Assembly: GCF_021401345.1 (NCBI RefSeq)
Contig: NZ_JACBGE010000024.1
Coordinates: forward strand, 1-64,000
Length of the DNA: 64,000 nt
Source of the DNA: Hydrogenophaga sp. NFH-34
Lineage (GTDB): Bacteria > Pseudomonadota > Gammaproteobacteria > Burkholderiales > Burkholderiaceae_C
Direction of reading: 5' to 3'
Below the pieces are notes generated by a model. That model saw nothing but the letters and a program-made list of their open reading frames with translations, searched no databases and had not been told where the DNA came from. The position numbers and the translations under genes were made by a program. Positions 7,456 to 16,313 of this stretch are shown in pieces. Positions within the stretch are counted from its first letter, which is position 1, and the number at the start of each line of letters is the position of its first letter.

Positions 7456-9885
7456 TCAGTTCCTGAAAAGGTCAATGATGCTTCGGCGCTCTTCGGCGTT
7501 CTGTCCCTGACTGCCAGAAGGGAAGGCGTTCTGGCCTTCTGTGGTGCCTTCCATTGAGGGCGTGCCCGGCCAGGGTTGTTCGTTCAGCCCAATGCCGTGC
7601 ACACCGCGGCCGGGACCAAATTCCTCAAAGTACCACTCGCCCCCCACATTGATCACCCCCGGTGGCGGGCTGTACTCCGCCACGGGGACACCCTTGAGCG
7701 CTTCGCTCATGAAGCTGATCCATATCGGCAGGCTCAGGCCGCCACCGGTCTCCCGGCTGCCCAGGTTGCGAGGCGTGTCGTAGCCCACCCAGGCCGCGGC
7801 GACGAGTGTGGGTTGGTACCCCACGAACCAGGCATCCACCGAGTCGTTGGTGGTGCCCGTTTTGCCATAGAGGTCGGGGCGTTTGAGCGTGGCCTGCGCC
7901 CGCGCAGCCGTGCCCGAGCGGGTGATCTCCTGCAGCAGGCTGCTCGTCACGAAAGCGTTGCGGGCGTCGATGGCCCGCTGTCCCTCCTGGGGGGGGCGAT
8001 CTGCCGTTTCGTAGATCACCTTGCCCCGGGCTTCGGTCACCCGCGTGATGATTGACGGGTTCACGCGATAGCCGCCATTGGCAAAAACGGCATACCCGGA
8101 GGCCATCTGCAAGGGTGTCACGGCACCAGCACCCAGTGCCATGGTGAGGTAGGGAGGGTGCCGGCTGGCATCAAAGCCAAAACGGGTGACCCATTGCTGG
8201 GCACTTTGTGTACCGATGAGCTGCAGGATCCGGATCGAGGCCATGTTCTTCGATCGGGCCAGCGCACGTCGCACGGACATCGGTCCCTCGAACTGCCCGT
8301 CATAGTTCTTGGGTTCCCAGGCCTTGCCACCGGTTTCGGTCGCACTGAAGAACAGGGGCGCATCGTTGACGATCGTCGCTGGCGTGACCCCTTTTTCCAG
8401 GGCGGCCGAATAAATGAAGGGCTTGAAGCTGGAGCCGGGCTGGCGCCAGGCTTGGGTGACGTGGTTGAACTTGTTCTTCTGGAAGTCGAAGCCACCCACC
8501 AGCGCCCGTATCGCCCCTGTTTGGGGGTCCATCGCCACGAAAGCCGATTCAACTTCAGGTTGCTGAGTGATGCGCCAGGCTTTCGGACCTGTCTGTATGA
8601 CGCGAATGACTGCGCCAGGGCGGATGCGGATCTTCGGGGGCGCTTTGTCGGAAAGCCCTGAAGTGGCCGGCCTTAATCCGTCGCCAGTGATCTCGAAGGG
8701 TTCGCCGTCGTGGCGTACTGCCACAACCCGCCGTGAGTCGGCCGAAAGGACCACGGCCGACCACAGATCACCGTTGTCCGGATGCTCATTGAGGATGTCG
8801 TCGATGGCATCGTCGCGGGCTGCTGCATCCTGAGGCAGATCGATGAAGGCCTCGGGGCCGCGGTAGGCCTGGCGACGTTCATAGTCCATGACGCCCTGTC
8901 GGAGCGCTTTGTAGGCGGCTTGCTGGTCTACCGAGCGGATGCTGGTGGTGACCACCAGGCCTCGGGTGTAGACCTCATCTCCGTACTGAGACAGCATGGA
9001 CTGCCGAACCATTTCCGCCACATATTCGGCTGCGACCTTGCCTTCCTTGGTCGCGGAGCGCAGCTTGAGCGGCTCTTCCCGTGCAGCCTCGGCCTGCTGG
9101 CGGGTGATGAAGCCGTTTTCAAGCATGCGATCAATGATGTAGAGCTGTCGCGTGCGGGCTCGCTTGGGGTTGGAGATTGGGTTGAAGGCAGACGGCGCCT
9201 TGGGCAGGCCGGCGAGCATGGCCGCCTCCGCGACCGTGACGTTTTTCAGGTCCTTGCCAAAATAAGTCTGCGCCGCAGAGGCGAAGCCATACGCACGCTG
9301 ACCGAGAAAGATCTGGTTCATGTAGATCTCAAGAATTTGCTCCTTGGTCAGCTGGTGTTCGAGCTTGAACGTCAGAAGGATCTCGTAGATCTTTCGGGTG
9401 TAGCTTTTCTCTGCAGACAGGTAGACGTTGCGGGCCACCTGCATGGTGATGGTGGAGCCGCCTTGGCTTTTGGCCTGGCCCAGATTGGCCAGTGCCGCGC
9501 GGACCATGCCGCGGTAGTCGACCCCGCTGTGTTCGAAGAAACGGGCGTCTTCAATGGACAGCACCGCTTGCTGCATGACCAGCGGAATCTCCTTGATGGG
9601 CAGCAGATTTCGCCGCTCTTCGCCAAATTCGCCGATAAGATCGCCGTCGGCTGTGAGGACGCGCAGAGGCAACTTGGGCCGGTAGTCGGCCAAGTCGGCG
9701 ACTTCGGGCAGATTGGGATAGGCAATGGCCAGCGCGACGCCCACAGCAAGCACAATGCTGAGAGCGCCGGCCGCAGCCAACCCCAGCGCCCATGCTGCAG
9801 CAAGTCCCAGCCAGGCTGTCCAGCGGCGACGGGAGTGGGGGACAGTGGCGGGTTTGGAGGACGAAGAGGAGGGGTCTTGAGGCAT
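7456..9885 (-). CDS. mrcA: Penicillin-binding protein 1A (bifunctional transglycosylase/transpeptidase)
   Basis: This class A PBP polymerises lipid II and cross-links peptidoglycan at the outer face of the inner membrane. In 809 residues it shows a short cytoplasmic tail and one membrane anchor (about 28-55). A GT51 domain follows, with SIEDARFFEHSGVDYRG (catalytic Glu) and GGSTITMQVARN. An OB-like insert comes next, and then the transpeptidase with SSFK (nucleophile Ser), SKN (third motif SxN) and KTGTTND. The downstream region ends with an acidic, Gly-rich tail. It is divergent from pilM, the conserved proteobacterial arrangement (ponA/mrcA opposite the pilMNOPQ cluster). A TATAAT -10 box lies 20 bp before the ATG. 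Confidence 0.95.
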   Translation of the reverse strand: MPQDPSSSSSKPATVPHSRRRWTAWLGLAAAWALGLAAAGALSIVLAVGVALAIAYPNLPEVADLADYRPKLPLRVLTADGDLIGEFGEERRNLLPIKEIPLVMQQAVLSIEDARFFEHSGVDYRGMVRAALANLGQAKSQGGSTITMQVARNVYLSAEKSYTRKIYEILLTFKLEHQLTKEQILEIYMNQIFLGQRAYGFASAAQTYFGKDLKNVTVAEAAMLAGLPKAPSAFNPISNPKRARTRQLYIIDRMLENGFITRQQAEAAREEPLKLRSATKEGKVAAEYVAEMVRQSMLSQYGDEVYTRGLVVTTSIRSVDQQAAYKALRQGVMDYERRQAYRGPEAFIDLPQDAAARDDAIDDILNEHPDNGDLWSAVVLSADSRRVVAVRHDGEPFEITGDGLRPATSGLSDKAPPKIRIRPGAVIRVIQTGPKAWRITQQPEVESAFVAMDPQTGAIRALVGGFDFQKNKFNHVTQAWRQPGSSFKPFIYSAALEKGVTPATIVNDAPLFFSATETGGKAWEPKNYDGQFEGPMSVRRALARSKNMASIRILQLIGTQSAQQWVTRFGFDASRHPPYLTMALGAGAVTPLQMASGYAVFANGGYRVNPSIITRVTEARGKVIYETADRPPQEGQRAIDARNAFVTSSLLQEITRSGTAARAQATLKRPDLYGKTGTTNDSVDAWFVGYQPTLVAAAWVGYDTPRNLGSRETGGGLSLPIWISFMSEALKGVPVAEYSPPPGVINVGGEWYFEEFGPGRGVHGIGLNEQPWPGTPSMEGTTEGQNAFPSGSQGQNAEERRSIIDLFRN

Positions 9886-9905
9886 GGGTCGGTCTCTGTT
9901 GTCGC

Positions 9906-9911
9906 ATTATA
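9906..9911 (-). promoter_or_regulatory. -10 box of the mrcA promoter
   Basis: On the minus strand the sequence reads TATAAT, about 20 bp before the mrcA start, implying a short untranslated leader. No convincing -35 hexamer is found at 16-18 bp. Confidence 0.4.
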
Positions 9912-9987
9912 AAAATCTGCGACGTGGCGGAGGTCACACTGGTGGATGCGAAGCCTGTCTCAGTGTGCAGGTTTCCCGTATGCTTTT

Positions 9988-10052
9988 GACAACGTTTCGA
10001 TTTGTAGAGTTGTCGATAAATCTTTGCTGCTCAAAGGGCTTGCTGCTAGCAT
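9988..10052 (+). promoter_or_regulatory. Candidate pilM promoter with upstream inverted repeat
   Basis: TTGCTG (10024-10029) and TAGCAT (10047-10052) with 17 bp spacing form a moderate sigma-70 promoter about 57 bp upstream of pilM. Just before it, GACAAC (9988-9993) and GTTGTC (10009-10014) are exact inverted repeats 15 bp apart. A further GTTGTC lies at 9898-9903 next to the mrcA -10 box. The spacing would suit a dimeric regulator covering the pil promoter; no known regulator is assigned. Confidence 0.3.
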
Positions 10053-10108
10053 TGAAGTGAAACCTTAAGTCTGGCGTGCTGCCAGCCTGTATTTTTTTGG
10101 GGGCCGCC

Positions 10109-11188
10109 TTGATATCACTGGGGTCTATTTTCAGCCGGGAGCCTGCGTCGCTGCTCGGCATCGATGTCAGTTCATCCAGTGTCAAGCTTGTGGAGCTGGG
10201 TCGTACTCGGGCCGGCGACTTCGTTCTGGAACGCTGTGCCATTGAGCCTCTTGAGCGAGGCTGGATCTCCGACGGCAACATCGAAAAGTTTGATGAAGTT
10301 GCCGATGCCATCCGACGGGTGGTGCGCAAGAGTGGCAGCAAGACCAAGCAGGTGGCGATGGCCTTGCCTGCATCGGCGGTGATCACCAAAAAGATCATCT
10401 TGCCGGGTGGTCTGTCTGAAAAAGAACTGGAAGCGCAAGTTGAGTCCGAAGCGAATCAGTACATTCCGTTCTCGTTGGACGAGGTGAGCCTGGATTTTTG
10501 CGTCATGGGCCCCAGCACCACATCCATTGGGGATGTGGAAGTGCTGATCGCGGCTTCGCGCAAAGAGAAGGTGTCTGATCGTCAGGGGTTGGCCGAGGCC
10601 GCGGGTCTCAAGCCTGTGATCATGGACGTTGAGTCCTATGCGTCCCGCATGGCTGCCAGTCGTGTCATCGAGTCGCTGCCCAATCAGGGGGTGGACTCCC
10701 TGGTGGCGCTGTTTGAGGTCGGTTCGGTGACCACGGGTATGCAGGTTATCCGCAACGAAGAAGTGGTGTACGAGCGTGACCAGGCCTTTGGGGGGGCGCA
10801 GCTGACCCAACTGATCGTGCGCCAGTATGGCTTTTCTGCCGATGAGGCTGAAGCCAAAAAACGCTCTGGCGAGTTGCCGGAAGACTACGCGACGGCGGTT
10901 CTCAATCCGTTTCTGGAGAACATGGCTCAGGAGATCGGTCGGGCGCTGCAGTTCTTCTTCACGAGTACCCCGTATAACCGGGTGGATCACATTCTTCTGG
11001 CAGGAGGTAGCGCTTCCTTGCCGGGCTTGAAGGAGGCCGTGACGCACCAGACCTCCTTTGCCTGTATGGTGGTCAACCCGTTCGAGGGAATGGATATCGC
11101 TTCCGGGGTGCATGCTCGCAAAATTGCGCGTGAAGCGCCTTCGTACCTGACATCGACCGGCCTTGCGCTGCGAAGGTTCCACCAATGA
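10109..11188 (+). CDS. pilM: Type IV pilus inner-membrane assembly protein PilM
   Basis: PilM is an actin-like ATPase-fold protein on the cytoplasmic face that binds the N-terminus of PilN and links the alignment complex to the pilus motor. The 359-residue product has the FtsA/actin-like pattern. SLLGIDVSSSSVKLVELG (phosphate 1 region) lies near 15-32, followed by a PilM domain with VMDVESYASRMAA and a late glycine-rich LLAGGSASLPGL. I chose a TTG start at 10109 (giving MISLGSIFSREP) because the GGGGG stretch just before it fits a ribosome site and related PilM proteins begin there. An ATG 33 bp upstream is possible. It overlaps pilN by 4 bp. Confidence 0.93.
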   Translation: MISLGSIFSREPASLLGIDVSSSSVKLVELGRTRAGDFVLERCAIEPLERGWISDGNIEKFDEVADAIRRVVRKSGSKTKQVAMALPASAVITKKIILPGGLSEKELEAQVESEANQYIPFSLDEVSLDFCVMGPSTTSIGDVEVLIAASRKEKVSDRQGLAEAAGLKPVIMDVESYASRMAASRVIESLPNQGVDSLVALFEVGSVTTGMQVIRNEEVVYERDQAFGGAQLTQLIVRQYGFSADEAEAKKRSGELPEDYATAVLNPFLENMAQEIGRALQFFFTSTPYNRVDHILLAGGSASLPGLKEAVTHQTSFACMVVNPFEGMDIASGVHARKIAREAPSYLTSTGLALRRFHQ

Positions 11189-11793
11189 TTCTCATCAACC
11201 TATTGCCGCACCGGGAAGCGGCCAGGAAGAAGCGCAAGGAGCAGTTCTTCACGCAACTGGGCTTGTCTGCTTTGTTGGGGGGGCTGATTTGCGGTGCTGT
11301 CTACACTTGGTATCAGGGGCAAATCGCCGCCCAGGAAGACCGCAACAATTTCCTGCGGGCCGAGATCAAGAAGCTCGAAGCAGAAATCAAGGACGTCGCA
11401 ACTCTGGAGGCTCAGATAGCGTCTTTGCGGGCCAGACAGACCGCTGTTGAGGACTTGCAGGCTGACCGGAACCTGCCTGTGCACCTGTTGGAGGAGTTGG
11501 TGCGTCAGTTGCCTGATGGGGTTTACCTCAGCTCCATGAAGCAGGAGAACCTCAATGTGCTGCTGTCGGGCTCTGCGCAGTCGCAGGAACGGGTGTCTGA
11601 ACTGTTGAGGAACCTGGGCAATGCCAGCCAGTGGCTTGCGCGCCCGGAGCTGGTGGAGATTGTGGCGGCAAATGTCGGGCCGAAGGGGGATCCGCGCCGC
11701 GTTTCGAACTTCACGATCCGGGTGACACTGGTGAGGCCCTCGTCCAATGTCAACAAGACTGGGGTCTCCGCCGCCCCTGCTGCCAAGGGCTGA
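11185..11793 (+). CDS. pilN: Type IV pilus assembly protein PilN
   Basis: This bitopic inner-membrane protein pairs with PilO to form the periplasmic alignment subcomplex. The first residues, MILINLLPHRE, are the conserved PilM-binding motif (INLLP). A transmembrane helix spans about 22-44, then comes a coiled coil (about 50-85, rich in K/E/L/Q), then a ferredoxin-like periplasmic domain (LPDGVYLSSMKQ to FTIRVTL). Length is 202 residues, normal for the family. The start overlaps the pilM stop (ATGA), and pilO follows after 13 bp. Confidence 0.94.
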   Translation: MILINLLPHREAARKKRKEQFFTQLGLSALLGGLICGAVYTWYQGQIAAQEDRNNFLRAEIKKLEAEIKDVATLEAQIASLRARQTAVEDLQADRNLPVHLLEELVRQLPDGVYLSSMKQENLNVLLSGSAQSQERVSELLRNLGNASQWLARPELVEIVAANVGPKGDPRRVSNFTIRVTLVRPSSNVNKTGVSAAPAAKG

Positions 11794-11806
11794 AGGGAAC
11801 GTCATC

Positions 11807-12499
11807 TTGGCAAAGAACCTGAAATTCAATCCGGACATGGGCGCTGTCGTGCGCAATCTGCGGACGCAGTTCGTGGGATTGGACCCTAATGACCCCTCTC
11901 AATGGCCGGCACTGCCCAAGTACCTGCTTTATGTGCTGGTCTGCGTCCTCGTGATCGTGGGCATCTGGTTCGCACTGATCAAATCGGTGGACGAAACGCT
12001 GGAGCAGGAACGGTCAACCGAGTTGAGCTTGCGTGCTGACTACAAGAAGAAAGTGGCGCAAGCTGTCAGCCTTGAAGAACTGAAGAAGCAGCTGGAGCAG
12101 GTGCAGCAGTATGTGACCCAACTGGAAAAGCAACTGCCGAGCAAATCGGAAATGGATGCATTGCTGTCTGATATCAATCAGGCAGGGCTGGGAAGAAGCC
12201 TGCAGTTTGAGCTGTTTAAGCCGGGTCAAGTCTCTGTCAAACAGTACTATGCCGAATTGCCGATTACCGTGCGTGTGACGGGCCGGTATCACGACATCGG
12301 GATGTTTGCCGCCGACATTGCCAATCTTTCGCGGATTGTGACACTGAATAATCTGACCTTGTCGCCGGTGAAAGATCGAGATGGCTTGCTGACCATGACC
12401 TGTATTGCTAAAACCTTCCGTTACTTGGATGAGGCTGAGGTGGCGGCTTCCGAGCAGGCGAACAAGCCGAAGTCCAACGCCAAAGGTGGTAAAAAATGA
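11807..12499 (+). CDS. pilO: Type IV pilus assembly protein PilO
   Basis: PilO is the dimerisation partner of PilN and contacts the lipoprotein PilP. The 230-residue protein has a cytoplasmic N-terminus (QFVGLDPNDPSQWP), a transmembrane helix (about 45-67), a coiled coil (about 70-130) and a C-terminal ferredoxin-like domain with ELPITVRVTGRYHDIG. A TTG start is proposed (MAKNLKFNPD), preceded at a suitable distance by AAGGGAA. An ATG 60 bp upstream would add a stretch overlapping the PilN C-terminus that is not PilO-like. It overlaps pilP by 4 bp. Confidence 0.92.
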   Translation: MAKNLKFNPDMGAVVRNLRTQFVGLDPNDPSQWPALPKYLLYVLVCVLVIVGIWFALIKSVDETLEQERSTELSLRADYKKKVAQAVSLEELKKQLEQVQQYVTQLEKQLPSKSEMDALLSDINQAGLGRSLQFELFKPGQVSVKQYYAELPITVRVTGRYHDIGMFAADIANLSRIVTLNNLTLSPVKDRDGLLTMTCIAKTFRYLDEAEVAASEQANKPKSNAKGGKK

Positions 12500-13053
12500 G
12501 CAGGGTGTGCCAATTCACTTTGCTGAGCATGGCCTGTGTTGCCACGATGGTGTTGTCTGGGTGCTCTTCGTCGGATCAGCCCGATCTTCGGGCTTGGATG
12601 GTGGCTGAACGGAGTTCCGTCAGGCCTAAATTGCAACCGATCTCCGAGCCCACACGCTTTCAGCCGCAGAACTACACGGTCGCAGATACGTTGGATCCCT
12701 TTGCAAACGAAAAGCTCGAGGCTGTTCTGCGAGGTGCTCAGGCTGGTGGTGAAGCTCGGTCGGCGTTGCTGGAGGCCGAGTTGAATCGGCGCAAAGAACC
12801 TTTGGAGGACTATCCCTTGGATGCCATGAAAATGGTTGGGAGTCTGACCCGACAAGGGCAGCCAGTGGCTCTTCTCAAGGTCAACAACCTGCTGTATCAG
12901 GTTAAGACTGGCAATTACATCGGCCAAAACTACGGTCGTGTCCAGAAGATCTCTGAGTCGGAAATTGTGCTGAGGGAAGTGGTGCAGGACCCTGGAGGGG
13001 AGTGGGTCGAGCGGCCTGCGACGTTGCTATTGCAAGAGGAATCATCTAAATGA
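12496..13053 (+). CDS. pilP: Type IV pilus assembly lipoprotein PilP
   Basis: This inner-membrane-anchored periplasmic lipoprotein bridges the PilNO complex and the PilQ secretin. The signal peptide ends with the lipobox VLSGC (Cys at 22). A long disordered linker follows, with DPFANEKLEAVLRG. The C-terminal beta domain includes LDAMKMVGSLTRQGQPVALLKV and NYIGQNYGRV, where the 'vGxl...yLV..G.YlG.nyG.v' pattern is typical. Length is 185 residues. ATGA overlaps on both sides (with pilO and pilQ) indicate tight co-translation. Confidence 0.94.
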   Translation: MSRVCQFTLLSMACVATMVLSGCSSSDQPDLRAWMVAERSSVRPKLQPISEPTRFQPQNYTVADTLDPFANEKLEAVLRGAQAGGEARSALLEAELNRRKEPLEDYPLDAMKMVGSLTRQGQPVALLKVNNLLYQVKTGNYIGQNYGRVQKISESEIVLREVVQDPGGEWVERPATLLLQEESSK

Positions 13054-15212
13054 AAACGACCTATCCCTTGGACACTCTGCAATCTGCCAAAAGCAGCCGA
13101 TTTCTGATGAGTTTGGTGGCGGGGATGGCATTGGCCGCTGCCAGTGTCTGTGCGCATGCGCAGAATGCCATCAAAGCCGTGACAGGGACGTCTCAAGGCG
13201 GCTCAGAGGTGGTTCGCATTGAATTGGCAGAGGCCTTTTCGGGCGCGCCCTCGGGTTTTGTCATCCAGTCGCCGGCGCGCGTGGCCTTGGATCTGCCGGG
13301 CGTTATCAATGGACTGGGGCGGAGTGCGATCGATATCAATCAGGGCAATGTCCGGTCTGCCAACGTGGTGCAAGCGGGAGATCGAACACGGGTCGTGATC
13401 AACCTCAAGCAACCGGCCAACTATGTGACAAAAAGCGACGGCAAGTTTTTGCTGGTGGTGCTCGACAGTCCACAAGCCGCTGGTCAAGTGCCTTCACCGG
13501 TGACCTCTTTTGCTGCATCGACACCTGTGGCAGCGAATACAGCCTCTGCGATTCGCGACATTGATTTCCGTCGGGGTACCGATGGGGCGGGGCGTGTGGT
13601 GGTGGAGCTTGGCAGCAGTCAAGTCGGGGTTGACATTCGTCAGCAGGGTCAGAATCTGGTGGTGGAGTTCCTCCAGAGCAATCTCGCCGAGGGTCTGCGT
13701 CGCCGTTTGGACGTGACCGATTTCGGCACCCCTGTGCAATCGATCGTCAGCAGCCAGGCCGGAGACCGTGTCCGTATGGTGGTGACGCCACGTGGCAACT
13801 GGGAGCATTCGGCGTATCAGAGCGACAACCAGTTCGTGCTGGAGGTTCGGGAGCAGAAGGTTGACCCGACCAAGTTGACGCAGGGCCCGGGCTACAACGG
13901 CGAAAAACTCTCACTGAATTTCCAGAGCATCGAGATTCGTTCGCTGCTGCAGGTAATTGCTGATTTCACCAATTTCAATGTGGTGACCTCGGATTCGGTT
14001 TCGGGTTCGCTGACCCTGCGCCTCAAGGATGTTCCTTGGGATCAGGCACTTGATATCATCTTGCAGGCCAAGGGACTCGACAAGCGCAAGACGGGAAATG
14101 TCTTGTGGATCGCACCGAAAGATGAAATTGCTGCACGTGAAAAGCAGGATCTGGAGGCACGTGCTGCTCTGGAGAACCTGGAAATTTTGCGCACGCAAGG
14201 CTTTCAGCTGAACTATGCGAAGGCAGGCGACATTGCGACGCAGCTGACCTCGGCTGGTACGGGTGGTGGATCCTCTCGCATTCTGTCTGCCAGGGGCAGC
14301 GTGATTGCCGAGCCGCGTACCAATCAGCTGTTTGTTACCGATGTGCCTGCCAAACTGGAGCAGATTCAGCAGTTCATCACCAAATTGGATGTGCCCGTTC
14401 GGCAGGTGCTCATTGAGGCCCGCATTGTGGAGGCGGATGACCGGTTCAGTCAGTCGATCGGCGTTCGGCTTGGAGGGGCGGATCTGCGGGGCGTGCGAGG
14501 GGGTGAGGCGGGCTATCCTGTTGCCGGTGTCAATCGCGTTGCCTTGGGAGGGAGCTACGACGCTGTAGCCACCACTACTGGACAATCGTCTGCCGCGTTG
14601 ACAAACAACAATACCAGTTTTATCAATCTGCCTTCGACGGGGGCCAACGGTTTCAGCGCTGCCAGTTTTGCGGTGTCGTTGTTCAGTTCGGCTGCCAATC
14701 GCTTTTTGAACCTGGAGCTCTCGGCATTGGAGGCTGATGGACGCGGTAAGGTGGTGTCGAGTCCGCGCGTTGTGACAGCGGATCAGGTGACTGCTCTGAT
14801 CGAACAAGGGACGGAGTTCCCCTACCAGTCGGCAACTTCCAGTGGTGCGACGGCGGTTTCCTTCCGGAAAGCGAATTTGAAACTGGAAGTCACACCCCAA
14901 ATCACTCCGGAAGGCGGCATCATTCTGGATGTTGACGTGAACAAGGATTCGCGTGGAGAAACGACCACTGCTGGCATTGCTATCAATACCAAACACGTGA
15001 AAACGCAGGTTCTGGTCGAGAACGGCGGAACAGTCGTGATTGGTGGTATCTTCGAACAGACCGAGACCAACGATATCACCAAGGTGCCCCTGCTTGGTGA
15101 TGTGCCAGTTGTTGGAAATCTGTTCAAGAATCGCAGCAAAACCACCAACAAATCGGAGTTGCTGGTATTTATCACGCCGCGGACTATTTCGGATCGTGGT
15201 GTTTCGCGCTAA
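13050..15212 (+). CDS. pilQ: Type IV pilus secretin PilQ
   Basis: This outer-membrane secretin forms the gated channel through which pili emerge. The 720-residue protein has a signal peptide (to about residue 30) and AMIN domains at about 40-130 and 170-260 that bind peptidoglycan. An STN/N0 domain starts with LSLNFQSIEIRSLLQVIADF near 290. An N1 domain (NQLFVTDVPAKLEQI) and the secretin domain (VRQVLIEARIVEADDRFS to LLVFITPRTI) follow. A Gly/Asn-rich insertion after GVRLGGADLRGV lies in the gate region. It is the last pil gene of the operon, followed after 25 bp by a small lipoprotein gene. Confidence 0.95.
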   Translation: MKTTYPLDTLQSAKSSRFLMSLVAGMALAAASVCAHAQNAIKAVTGTSQGGSEVVRIELAEAFSGAPSGFVIQSPARVALDLPGVINGLGRSAIDINQGNVRSANVVQAGDRTRVVINLKQPANYVTKSDGKFLLVVLDSPQAAGQVPSPVTSFAASTPVAANTASAIRDIDFRRGTDGAGRVVVELGSSQVGVDIRQQGQNLVVEFLQSNLAEGLRRRLDVTDFGTPVQSIVSSQAGDRVRMVVTPRGNWEHSAYQSDNQFVLEVREQKVDPTKLTQGPGYNGEKLSLNFQSIEIRSLLQVIADFTNFNVVTSDSVSGSLTLRLKDVPWDQALDIILQAKGLDKRKTGNVLWIAPKDEIAAREKQDLEARAALENLEILRTQGFQLNYAKAGDIATQLTSAGTGGGSSRILSARGSVIAEPRTNQLFVTDVPAKLEQIQQFITKLDVPVRQVLIEARIVEADDRFSQSIGVRLGGADLRGVRGGEAGYPVAGVNRVALGGSYDAVATTTGQSSAALTNNNTSFINLPSTGANGFSAASFAVSLFSSAANRFLNLELSALEADGRGKVVSSPRVVTADQVTALIEQGTEFPYQSATSSGATAVSFRKANLKLEVTPQITPEGGIILDVDVNKDSRGETTTAGIAINTKHVKTQVLVENGGTVVIGGIFEQTETNDITKVPLLGDVPVVGNLFKNRSKTTNKSELLVFITPRTISDRGVSR

Positions 15213-15237
15213 ATTTGAATTCTCAGAGAATTGAGAT

Positions 15238-15624
15238 ATGAAAAAAGTTTTTTTAATCAGTTCCTTGGCTCTGTTGGGTCTGCTTTCTGCCTGTGGTGGC
15301 GGTGGTGAAAATGCGGGCGATGCCTCGGAGTTTTCGGTGACGCCCAGTGAGTGGACTTGGACGTATTCGAATGAATCCTGCTCGTCATCGGTGCAGGAGT
15401 CGATTGTGGTGATAATTAATGGTGGTCAAGCGCCATTTAAAATTGTGAGCTCCATCCCCAGTCGTTTGCAGGTGGATCGTTCAGAGGCTTCTGGGAAAGA
15501 TCCATCTTTCCGCGTTACCCATTTGGGTGGTTGCGTGGATACAGCGACGATCAGCGTCGTCGATTACCACTCGAAGCTGGTGACGATGGAATTTACTGCA
15601 GAGTACGAAGAGCCTTCGCAGTAA
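15238..15624 (+). CDS. Small lipoprotein of unknown function
   Basis: I do not recognise this 128-residue protein. It has a clean lipoprotein signal (MKKVFLISSLALLGLLSAC) whose Cys, at residue 19, is followed by a GGGGEN linker. The remainder looks like a small all-beta, Ig-like domain: SVTPSEWTWTYSNESC near 35-50, a second cysteine in THLGGCVDTATISVVDYHS near 100, and so a possible disulfide. The ATG follows pilQ by 25 bp, and aroK comes next. Base composition is markedly less GC-rich than the flanking genes. The position at the end of the pil operon invites a link to pili, but nothing in the sequence proves one. Confidence 0.7.
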   Translation: MKKVFLISSLALLGLLSACGGGGENAGDASEFSVTPSEWTWTYSNESCSSSVQESIVVIINGGQAPFKIVSSIPSRLQVDRSEASGKDPSFRVTHLGGCVDTATISVVDYHSKLVTMEFTAEYEEPSQ

Positions 15625-15706
15625 TCAAAATTGTTTTTTGCGAAACGGCTTCGCCTTCAGGGAGTGTCGCGCTTTTTGGTTGATATTATTTGACGGGTTG
15701 GCATTC

Positions 15707-16282
15707 TTGGCTTTCGAGAAGCGTTTTGTTGCTTTGGTAGGCTTGCCGGGCTCTGGGAAATCAACGATAGGCCGCCATCTTGCTCGTCGTCTGGGCGTCC
15801 CTTTTCAAGACTCCGATCACGTGATCGAGCAGCGGATAGGCTGCTCGATCCGTACGTTTTTTGAGCGGGAGGGGGAGGAGCGCTTCCGGGATTTGGAACA
15901 ACAGGTTCTGGCAGAGCTCACGACCGGCAGCGGCCGCGGTGTGCTGTCTACCGGTGGTGGATCGGTACTCCGTGAAGCCAATCGGGTGCAACTCAAGCAG
16001 CATTGCCAGGTCATCTATCTGCGCGCTTTGCCCGAGGATGTGTATCGTCGGTTGCGCCACGACAGAAATCGACCGCTGCTGCAGGTGGATGACCCGCTGC
16101 AACGGTTGAAGGATCTTTTTGCGGCCAGGGATCCGCTCTACCGGGATGCGGCCCATTACGTGGTCGACACGGGAAGGCCTTCCGTGGCGACTCTGGTCAA
16201 CATGATCATGATGCAGCTGGATCTGGGTAGCAGCCCAGGGCCGTCCGCTGCGGGCGAAGCACCTTCGCCGGTGGCATCCTGA
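15707..16282 (+). CDS. aroK: Shikimate kinase AroK
   Basis: AroK phosphorylates shikimate with ATP in the chorismate pathway. The product shows the Walker A motif GLPGSGKST, the shikimate-binding [25 protein letters not shown], the GGG motif STGGGSVL, and the LID arginine region [11 protein letters not shown] chose the TTG giving [12 protein letters not shown] (191 residues), because the family normally starts about ten residues before the P-loop. An ATG at 15638 would add 23 residues of unrelated sequence. The C-terminus has a short Pro/Ser-rich tail. It is followed by aroB, the usual aroKB pair linked to pilQ in proteobacteria. Confidence 0.93.
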   Translation: MAFEKRFVALVGLPGSGKSTIGRHLARRLGVPFQDSDHVIEQRIGCSIRTFFEREGEERFRDLEQQVLAELTTGSGRGVLSTGGGSVLREANRVQLKQHCQVIYLRALPEDVYRRLRHDRNRPLLQVDDPLQRLKDLFAARDPLYRDAAHYVVDTGRPSVATLVNMIMMQLDLGSSPGPSAAGEAPSPVAS

Positions 16283-16313
16283 GGTCCGGCATGGCGGGAT
16301 ACACTCCCGGGCC

